Shown here piece by piece: positions 1 through 5,811 of a DNA stretch of 5,811 nt. Origin of the DNA: Candidatus Rokuibacteriota bacterium. GTDB lineage: Bacteria > JAUVQV01. Position 1 is the first letter of the stretch. Every line of letters begins with the position of its first letter. The notes below the pieces were generated by a model. It saw only the letters and a program-made list of their open reading frames with translations. It ran no database searches and had not been told where the DNA came from. Made by a program: the position numbers and the translations under genes. The DNA lies in NCBI GenBank assembly GCA_030609125.1, contig JAUWCW010000138.1, forward strand, positions 1 through 5,811, given 5' to 3'.

Positions 1-992
1 CCGCTGGTGGGAGCGCCCTCGAAGTGCTTGGCCAGACCCTCCTGGAACCAGAGGGGGAGACCGCGGGGGGCCATGGCGAGAATGAAGGCGTGAGCCAGTT
101 CGTGGATAAGGATGGGGCGGATCCGGGCCACGTCTCCCGGAGAGGAGAGGCCCCTGACGGGGACCCTGATCTTGCCGTCGAAGGTGCCCGCCACCCACAA
201 GGGTTTCCTTGTTATCTCCGTGAAGAGTATCTTGGAGTAGAGAATAACCGGAATGTCGGTGGACGGGTAGCTGCCGAGCTCGCTCCCGATGGAGTCGTAG
301 GCATCCTCCATCTCCTGCAGGATTGCGTCGGCCACGCCTCGTGGAACGGTGTCGTCGTACTGAAGCGTGAAGTGAACGCTCACGTCCCGCCCGAAACCAC
401 TCTCGGCGTCGGACTCCCTCTCGGCGCGATCGATCCTGGCCCGGAGCCGGGAGGAGTGGGGGCCCGGCGTCTCCAGAGCCGCCTCCCACTCCGGGATTGC
501 TCTCGTGAGGTACCCCTCCTGGTAATAGATGTCCCCGAGAAGCTCGTGACCCTGCGGGTTGCCCTCGTCAAGTGTGAGAACCTCCTCTGCCGCCCGCCGG
601 GCTCCGTAGAGGTCGCCGCTGTGGAACGAAACGACGCCGAGGAGAAGGTGAAAGGCAGGCTCCTCCGGCCACTGGTCGATGGCCCCCTCCAGGTACTCCC
701 TTGCGGATTCGAGGTCGCCGGCACGGTACTTCTGTTGACCCGCGGAAGCGAGAGCGTGGCCGAGGCTGCGCCGGGCCGTCTCGGATAAGGGGTCTTCGTC
801 GAGAGCCTCCTCGAACTGCCGGGCCGCCTCTTTGAACTGTCCGGCACGAAAGAGTTCCGCACCGCGGCGCATCAAGTCGGAGACCTCGGCGGCCCCTGCA
901 GTCGGCGCCGGCGGGGTGATGCAGAGGAGAGCAAGAAAGAGAGAGACCACAGGGAGAAAGAGGGTCTTCAGGACTCGCGGCTTCATCTTCAT
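1..992 (-). CDS. Exported TPR-repeat protein with gluzincin (peptidase MA-like) zinc protease domain, 3' end missing
   Basis: The leftward frame stays open from ATG at 992 to the window edge and gives 330 residues; the C-terminus lies outside. Residues 1-35 look like a Sec signal peptide: basic start (KMKPRVLK), hydrophobic core about 10-25, probable cleavage near A34/A35. Residues about 38-180 hold about four TPR-like helical repeats with the usual A, G, Y/F and P spacing. After a charged linker, the part from about 195 onward resembles the N-terminal half of a peptidase MA domain. It contains HELAH at 297-301 (two zinc ligands plus the catalytic Glu) and, 16 residues later, the LWFQEGLAKHFEG stretch, whose E318 is the likely third ligand. 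The family is known from sequence; substrates are generally uncharacterised. The product is probably periplasmic or extracytoplasmic. The start could instead be the second ATG at 986 (residue 3). The gene is divergent from the kinase-lepA-mreBC genes, so it is not in their operon. Domain calls are firm; the biological role is unknown. Confidence 0.88.
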   Translation of the reverse strand, partial: MKMKPRVLKTLFLPVVSLFLALLCITPPAPTAGAAEVSDLMRRGAELFRAGQFKEAARQFEEALDEDPLSETARRSLGHALASAGQQKYRAGDLESAREYLEGAIDQWPEEPAFHLLLGVVSFHSGDLYGARRAAEEVLTLDEGNPQGHELLGDIYYQEGYLTRAIPEWEAALETPGPHSSRLRARIDRAERESDAESGFGRDVSVHFTLQYDDTVPRGVADAILQEMEDAYDSIGSELGSYPSTDIPVILYSKILFTEITRKPLWVAGTFDGKIRVPVRGLSSPGDVARIRPILIHELAHAFILAMAPRGLPLWFQEGLAKHFEGAPTS

Positions 993-995
993 CGG

Positions 996-1016
996 CACCT
1001 GGCCCGTATCTTACCA
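996..1016 (-). promoter_or_regulatory. Candidate leftward extended -10 promoter and Shine-Dalgarno for the TPR-peptidase gene
   Basis: Read leftward, TGGTAAGAT (1016-1008) fits an extended -10 element: TG, one base, then TAAGAT, which matches TATAAT at 4 of 6 positions. No convincing -35 lies 16-18 bases upstream. Initiation would fall near 1001. AGGTG at 1000-996 is the only Shine-Dalgarno-like sequence. It is 3 bases from the ATG at 992 but 9 bases from the in-frame ATG at 986, so the second ATG may be the real start. If so, the leader is about 15 bases. This is weak motif evidence. Confidence 0.3.
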
Positions 1017-1043
1017 TTCGCCGAAGACGAAGGGCACCGGCAT

Positions 1044-1072
1044 TTGACAGCAGCGGGCCTGAATGATATAAG
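1044..1072 (+). promoter_or_regulatory. Strong sigma70-type promoter for the kinase-lepA-mreBC gene run
   Basis: TTGACA at 1044-1049 is a perfect -35. A 17-base spacer follows, then TATAAG at 1067-1072 (5 of 6 to TATAAT). TG at 1064-1065 sits one base before it, adding an extended -10. Expected initiation is at about 1078-1080, the first As of a nine-A run, giving a leader of roughly 19 bases before the kinase ATG. It is the only obvious strong promoter in the window and the likely source of transcription for the downstream rightward genes. Confidence 0.8.
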
Positions 1073-1084
1073 CCCTGAAAAAAA

Positions 1085-1090
1085 AAGGTG
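1085..1090 (+). promoter_or_regulatory. Shine-Dalgarno that fixes the sugar kinase start
   Basis: AAGGTG at 1085-1090 lies 7 bases before the ATG at 1098, a normal spacing. The frame also reads back to a TTG at 1044, but that codon is part of the -35 element, so it would lie upstream of the transcription start and could not be translated from this promoter. Confidence 0.75.
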
Positions 1091-1097
1091 TTTACGG

Positions 1098-2072
1098 ATG
1101 CAGTCCTCAGGGCAGGATAGAAGAATCGTCATTGGCGTCGATCTCGGCGGAACCAATCTCAGAATCGCCGGCATAACCCGGGAGGGCGACGTGCTGCACC
1201 TGAGACGCGAGGAAACCAGGGCCGACGCGGGGCCGAAGGACCTTCTTGAGAGGCTGGTCACGGGCCTGCTGGGAGTGGAAGAAGAGCTGACGGAATCCGG
1301 CTGGGAAGTGCTGGGAGCCTCGCTCGGGGTGCCGGGTGTGATATCGCGGCGCCGGGGGGTGGTGGAGTCCTCACCGAACCTGCCGGGCTGGAAAAAGATC
1401 CATCTGCTCCGTCGTCTCCGGCGCAGCGTTTCACTGCCTCTTCTGCTGGAGAACGACGCCAACGCCGCCGTGTTCGGGGAGTACTGGGCGGGCGCGGGAA
1501 AAGGAAAGAGCACCATGGTTCTGCTGACACTCGGCACCGGTGTCGGCGGGGGGATAATCATCGACGGCAGGCTTCTGAGGGGGGCGGACGGTATGGCGGG
1601 GGAGATCGGTCACCTCACCGTCGAGCGGGAAGGCCTGCCTTGTCCCTGCGGCAACAGAGGATGCCTGGAGCGCTACGCCTCGGCCAGGGGCATCTCGGGG
1701 AGGTACCTGGACCTGTGCGGAGGGAGCGCCCCGGGGATGCCCGCCGAGGGCAGCGCGGAAGCCGCCTGGGTGCATTCCCTCGCCCGCGAGGGAGACCGGA
1801 TGGCCCTGCGGGCCTTCAGGGAGGCGGGGATATATCTCGGCATTGCCATGGCGGCCATCGTCAACATAGTCAATCCTGAGGCGATCATTATCGGCGGCGG
1901 GGTTCTGCCCGCCTGGGACCTGTTCATGCCTTCCGCCCGTGAGGAGATGATGGCCCGCGCTTTTCAGGCCCCGGCGGAGAGCGTGGAACTGCTGCCGGCG
2001 GCTCTGGGCGATCACGCCGGCTTCATCGGGGCGGCCGGTCTGCTCTGGAAGGAAATACCCTCTGCGGCGTGA
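1098..2072 (+). CDS. ROK-family sugar kinase, probably glucokinase
   Basis: This 324-residue protein is predicted to be a cytoplasmic ATP-dependent hexose kinase feeding glycolysis as glucose 6-phosphate. There is no N-terminal helix-turn-helix, so it belongs to the kinase branch of ROK and not the repressor branch. Visible motifs are the phosphate loop DLGGTN (15-20), the sugar-contact region SSPNLPGW (91-98), ENDANAA (118-124) with probable catalytic base D120, and the second phosphate motif LGTGVGGG (145-152). E169 and H172 follow, then [10 protein letters not shown] (182-191). H172, C182, C184 and C189 give the structural zinc site of ROK glucokinases in the expected H-x9-C-x-C-x4-C pattern. 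Length is usual for the family (about 300-325). ATG 1098 is chosen for its Shine-Dalgarno and the promoter just upstream. lepA starts 13 bases after the stop. Glucose as substrate is inferred; N-acetylmannosamine or another hexose kinase is possible. Confidence 0.92.
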   Translation: MQSSGQDRRIVIGVDLGGTNLRIAGITREGDVLHLRREETRADAGPKDLLERLVTGLLGVEEELTESGWEVLGASLGVPGVISRRRGVVESSPNLPGWKKIHLLRRLRRSVSLPLLLENDANAAVFGEYWAGAGKGKSTMVLLTLGTGVGGGIIIDGRLLRGADGMAGEIGHLTVEREGLPCPCGNRGCLERYASARGISGRYLDLCGGSAPGMPAEGSAEAAWVHSLAREGDRMALRAFREAGIYLGIAMAAIVNIVNPEAIIIGGGVLPAWDLFMPSAREEMMARAFQAPAESVELLPAALGDHAGFIGAAGLLWKEIPSAA

Positions 2073-2085
2073 GGGAGGATATTCC

Positions 2086-3882
2086 ATGTCCAGGGGAATC
2101 AGGAATTTCTCCATCGTTGCCCACATAGATCACGGCAAGTCGACTCTGGCAGACCGTATTCTCGGCCACTGCGGCGCCCTGGTGGAAAAGGATCTGAAAG
2201 TGCCGCAGGTGCTGGACTCGATGGAACTGGAGAGGGAGAGGGGGATCACAATCAAGTCCCAGCCGGTTCGTCTCATCTACCGGAACGGTGGGGGTGGGGA
2301 GTACATACTGAATCTCATAGACACTCCCGGGCACGTGGATTTCACCTACGAGGTTTCGAGGAGCCTGGCCGCCTGCGAGGGTGCGCTCCTGCTGATCGAC
2401 GCGTCCCAGGGAATCCAGGCTCAGACTCTGGCCAATTACTACCTGTCCATGGAGAACGATCTGGAAGTCATACCGGTCATCAACAAGATTGACCTTCCCA
2501 CCGCGGACATCGAAGGAGTTCGCGCGCAGATAGAGGAAGTGCTCGGAATCGACCCCGACCGGGCGGTCCTTGCCAGCGCCAAGAAAGGGACGGGGATCGA
2601 CGCCACTCTCAAGGCGGTGGTCGAACGGATTCCCCCTCCCAGGGGCAGGAAAGAGGACCCCTTCCGGGCGCTCATCTTCGACTCCTGGTTCGACAGCTAC
2701 CTCGGGGCGGTGGTTGTGATCAGGGTGGTGGACGGAGTTGTAAAGCAGGGAACGGAAATCACTTTCATGTCCACCGGCGCGAAGGCCGCCGTCGCCACCC
2801 TGGGCGTCTTCACCCCCTACCGGGAGGACGCGCAGGAGCTGGCGGCAGGAGAGGTGGGCTATCTGACGGCGGGTATAAAGAACGTCCGCGACGCGAGAGT
2901 GGGGGACACTATCACGGCCACCGCCCGCCCCGCGCGCCACCCCATCCCGGGATACCGTGAGGTCAAGCCCATGGTCTTCTCGGGTCTGTACCCGGTGGAG
3001 AGCGGACAGTACGAGGCCCTCAAGGGCGCCATGGAGAAACTCGTTCTCAACGATCCGTCGTTCAGCTTCGAGCCGGAGACGTCGGCTGCCCTCGGATTCG
3101 GCTTCCGGTGTGGTTTTCTGGGGATGCTTCACATGGAGATCATCCGGGAGCGGCTCGAGAGGGAGTACGGCCTGCGGCTCATATCCACCGCGCCCAGCGT
3201 CTCCTACAGGGTGCTGCCGGTGGACGGACGGGAGGTGGAGATCCGCAACCCCAGCGAGATGCCGCCGTCGAACAGGATAGAGGGTATACGGGAGCCCTGG
3301 CTGGAGATCACCATCATCGTTCCCGACACTTACCTGGGTGGCGTGATCGGCCTGGTTCAGGAGAGGCGGGGGATACAGCGCCGGCTCGAGTACCTGGGGG
3401 ACGGGAGGGTGCACGTCTTCTATGAGCTTCCTCTGAGCGAGGTGGTCTTCGACTTTTACGACAGGCTGAAGACCGTGACGCGGGGGTACGCCACGCTCGA
3501 TTACGAATTCCTGGAGTACCGTGATTCCGATGTGGTAAAATTAGATGTTCTGATCAACGGGGAGGTGGTCGACGCCCTCTCGACGATCGTCCACCGCGGC
3601 ATCGCGGCCCGGCGAGGAAAGGATCTCGCCGGGAAGATGCGAGGCCTCATACCGCGGCAGCTGTATGAGGTGGTGATCCAGGCGGCCATAGGCAGCAGGG
3701 TCCTGGCGCGGGAGGTTGTGCAGGCGCTGCGCAAGAACGTAACCGCCAAGTGTTACGGAGGAGACGTTTCCCGCAAGCGCAAGCTGCTGGAACGGCAGCG
3801 CGAGGGAAAGAAGAGAATGAAGCAGGTGGGGAAGGTACAGATTCCGCAGGAGGCCTTTCTGGCGGTGCTGAAGAGGGACTGA
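2086..3882 (+). CDS. lepA: Elongation factor 4 (LepA), ribosome-associated translational GTPase
   Basis: The protein has 598 residues, almost the length of E. coli LepA (599). All GTPase motifs are intact: G1 AHIDHGKST (12-20), G2 RGITI (52-56), G3 DTPGH (79-83) with catalytic H83, G4 NKID (133-136) and G5 SAK (164-166). Domain II and two EF-G-like domains follow (about 190-480). The LepA-specific C-terminal domain runs from about 485 to the end, with the [10 protein letters not shown] stretch and the basic tail ending [19 protein letters not shown] domain IV is absent, as expected. LepA binds ribosomes and affects elongation or subunit maturation; its exact role is debated and it is often dispensable. 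It may partition between cytosol and membrane. GGAGG at 2074-2078, 7 bases before the ATG, is a good ribosome binding site. The 13-base gap to the kinase suggests co-transcription. Placement between a sugar kinase and mreB differs from the lepA-lepB pair of E. coli. Confidence 0.98.
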   Translation: MSRGIRNFSIVAHIDHGKSTLADRILGHCGALVEKDLKVPQVLDSMELERERGITIKSQPVRLIYRNGGGGEYILNLIDTPGHVDFTYEVSRSLAACEGALLLIDASQGIQAQTLANYYLSMENDLEVIPVINKIDLPTADIEGVRAQIEEVLGIDPDRAVLASAKKGTGIDATLKAVVERIPPPRGRKEDPFRALIFDSWFDSYLGAVVVIRVVDGVVKQGTEITFMSTGAKAAVATLGVFTPYREDAQELAAGEVGYLTAGIKNVRDARVGDTITATARPARHPIPGYREVKPMVFSGLYPVESGQYEALKGAMEKLVLNDPSFSFEPETSAALGFGFRCGFLGMLHMEIIRERLEREYGLRLISTAPSVSYRVLPVDGREVEIRNPSEMPPSNRIEGIREPWLEITIIVPDTYLGGVIGLVQERRGIQRRLEYLGDGRVHVFYELPLSEVVFDFYDRLKTVTRGYATLDYEFLEYRDSDVVKLDVLINGEVVDALSTIVHRGIAARRGKDLAGKMRGLIPRQLYEVVIQAAIGSRVLAREVVQALRKNVTAKCYGGDVSRKRKLLERQREGKKRMKQVGKVQIPQEAFLAVLKRD

Positions 3883-3891
3883 GTGGTTTGA

Positions 3892-4944
<1,053 letters not shown>

Positions 4945-5036
4945 CCCCTCAAGAGAGCAGGCCTCGCCGGAACCCCGGAAGACGGAATCTCGCGTCGGGC
5001 GGAGGCGCGGGAGGCCGGGAAAAGCAGGATTAGCTG
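4945..5036 (+). other. mreB-mreC intergenic region with possible mRNA stem and G-rich tract
   Basis: This 92-base gap is the longest between the rightward genes. GCCTCGCC (4961-4968) can pair with GGC plus GAGGC (4998-5000 and 5002-5006), leaving one bulged G. An alternative pairing is GGCCTC (4960-4965) with GAGGCC (5011-5016). A smaller CCGG/CCGG hairpin (4967-4970 with 4975-4978) fits inside. Positions 4997-5019 carry six runs of two or three Gs. No U tract follows, so it is not a typical intrinsic terminator. The mreC Shine-Dalgarno AGGA (5026-5029) lies just after it. Structure was judged by eye only. Confidence 0.25.
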
Positions 5037-5811
5037 ATGCTGTGGAGATTCTTTTCCAGAAACCGCAGGACAATCCTTGTCGCCTTGTCTGTCCTGGTGT
5101 CATTGGCGGTGATGACCGTCAACTGGCGGGGAGGCAAAGAGCAGGGGAGCATGGACGGCGCCATCATGCTCCTCGCAACTCCCCTGCTTGAGGGAACGGA
5201 GGTTTTCAGCAGTGGCCTGGGGACGGGGGGAGACTTTCTTCTCGGCTGGAGGCAGCTGGAGGAGGAGAACCGCCGCCTGCGGGAGGAAGTGGCGAAGCTG
5301 AGCCGCGAGGTGGAGAAGAGCCGGGAGGAGAGAATGGCCTTTCGCCGGCTGGCGAACATTCTGGACTTCCGGAGCGCGACGGACCTGCGGATGACGGTGG
5401 CCGCCGTCATCAGCCACGACTCCACCAATCTTTTCCGGACGGTCCTCATCAACAAGGGTCTCAGGGACGGCATCGTCAAGGACGCCGCCGTCGTGACCCC
5501 CGAGGGGGTGGTGGGGAAGACAACCAAGGTCTACGGCGCCAGCTCCCGGGTCCTTCTGCTCACTGACCGGTCATCCGGAATAGACGCTCTTGTCCGCAGA
5601 ACCAGGGACCAGGGGGTTCTGCAGGGGTTGGGAAAGGGGGAGTGCGAGATGAAGTATCTCGCCCCTCAGGCGGACATTGCCGCCGGTGACAGCGTTGTGA
5701 CCTCTGGCATGGCCGGCGGTTTTCCCAAGGGGCTGCGGATAGGGAGCGTGACGAAGGTCAGGAGGGGCGGGTACCTCCTTCGGAACGTGGAAGTCAGACC
5801 CGCCGCCGCCC
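5037..5811 (+). CDS. mreC: Rod shape-determining protein MreC, C-terminal end missing
   Basis: The frame is open from ATG 5037 to the window edge and gives 258 residues; MreC is usually about 270-300, so only the last part is missing. The layout is typical of MreC: a short basic cytoplasmic start (WRFFSRNRR), one membrane helix at about 12-28, a charged coiled coil at about 71-108 for dimerisation (rich in E, R and L from RQLEEENRRL), and a beta-rich periplasmic domain from about 116. The family blocks STNLFRTVLINKGLRDGI, GVVGKTTKV and PKGLRIGSVTKV are visible. MreC is the membrane scaffold linking MreB filaments to PBP2-RodA. AGGA at 5026-5029, 7 bases upstream, is the likely ribosome binding site. 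An in-frame TAG at 5031-5033 excludes a longer N-terminus from ATG, GTG or TTG. mreD would be expected next. Confidence 0.95.
   Translation, partial: MLWRFFSRNRRTILVALSVLVSLAVMTVNWRGGKEQGSMDGAIMLLATPLLEGTEVFSSGLGTGGDFLLGWRQLEEENRRLREEVAKLSREVEKSREERMAFRRLANILDFRSATDLRMTVAAVISHDSTNLFRTVLINKGLRDGIVKDAAVVTPEGVVGKTTKVYGASSRVLLLTDRSSGIDALVRRTRDQGVLQGLGKGECEMKYLAPQADIAAGDSVVTSGMAGGFPKGLRIGSVTKVRRGGYLLRNVEVRPAAA

Noticed and set aside
24-788. 254-codon rightward open frame over the peptidase gene
   Set aside because: The opposite strand encodes a signal peptide, TPR repeats and an HExxH zinc site in one continuous frame. The rightward frame shows no family motif.
921-933. Possible lipobox (LALLC, residues 20-24) in the TPR-peptidase
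   Set aside because: The residue before Cys is Leu, whereas lipoprotein signal peptides need Gly, Ala or Ser there. A signal peptidase I site near A34/A35 fits better.
1017-1025. TTCG-C-CGAA inverted repeat between the divergent promoters as an operator
   Set aside because: Four-base arms with a one-base centre are too short to separate from chance, and flanking bases do not extend the symmetry.
1044-1097. 18-residue N-terminal extension of the sugar kinase from TTG 1044
   Set aside because: The TTG is part of the -35 element, the extension contains the -10 and the predicted transcription start, and the ATG at 1098 has its own Shine-Dalgarno.
2023-3414. Very long open frame (463 codons) on the minus strand, antisense to lepA
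   Set aside because: It mirrors lepA, whose motifs and domains are conserved along its whole length. Long antisense frames are expected in GC-rich coding DNA, and the predicted protein shows no recognisable domain.

Overview
The window is GC-rich bacterial chromosomal DNA, densely coding, with one divergent intergenic region. It holds five protein genes. One runs leftward from about position 992 and is cut by the left edge. Four run rightward from 1098 and are cut by the right edge. No RNA genes, insertion sequences, CRISPR arrays or phage genes were seen.

Layout. (1) Complement 1-992: the first 330 residues of an exported TPR protein with a gluzincin-type zinc peptidase domain. (2) 993-1097: a divergent promoter region with a very clear rightward sigma70-type promoter (perfect -35, 17-bp spacer, extended -10), followed by a run of nine A residues and a Shine-Dalgarno sequence. 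(3) 1098-2072: a ROK-family sugar kinase, probably glucokinase. (4) 2086-3882: lepA, elongation factor 4. (5) 3919-4944: mreB, the actin-like rod-shape protein. (6) 4945-5036: a 92-base gap with inverted-repeat and G-rich character. (7) 5037 to the edge: mreC, missing only its C-terminal end.

The four rightward genes are closely spaced (13, 36 and 92 bases), and each has its own ribosome binding site. No terminator is visible between them, so they could form one operon read from the promoter at 1044-1072. The biological link is loose: sugar phosphorylation, a ribosome-associated GTPase, then the start of the mre cell-wall elongation cluster. mreD, a class B PBP and rodA would be expected further right but lie outside the window.

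Organism. mreB and mreC indicate a bacterium that elongates its side wall, usually a rod. The combination of high GC with frequent AGG (Arg) and ATA (Ile) codons, together with this gene set, brings to mind anaerobic lineages such as Synergistota. That is a weak guess from codon flavour and not a demonstrated assignment.

The genes are well-known families and I do not see a previously undescribed system. The points most worth a second look are the promoter that fixes the kinase start and may initiate in an A tract, the unstudied TPR-peptidase, and the mreB-mreC intergenic RNA.
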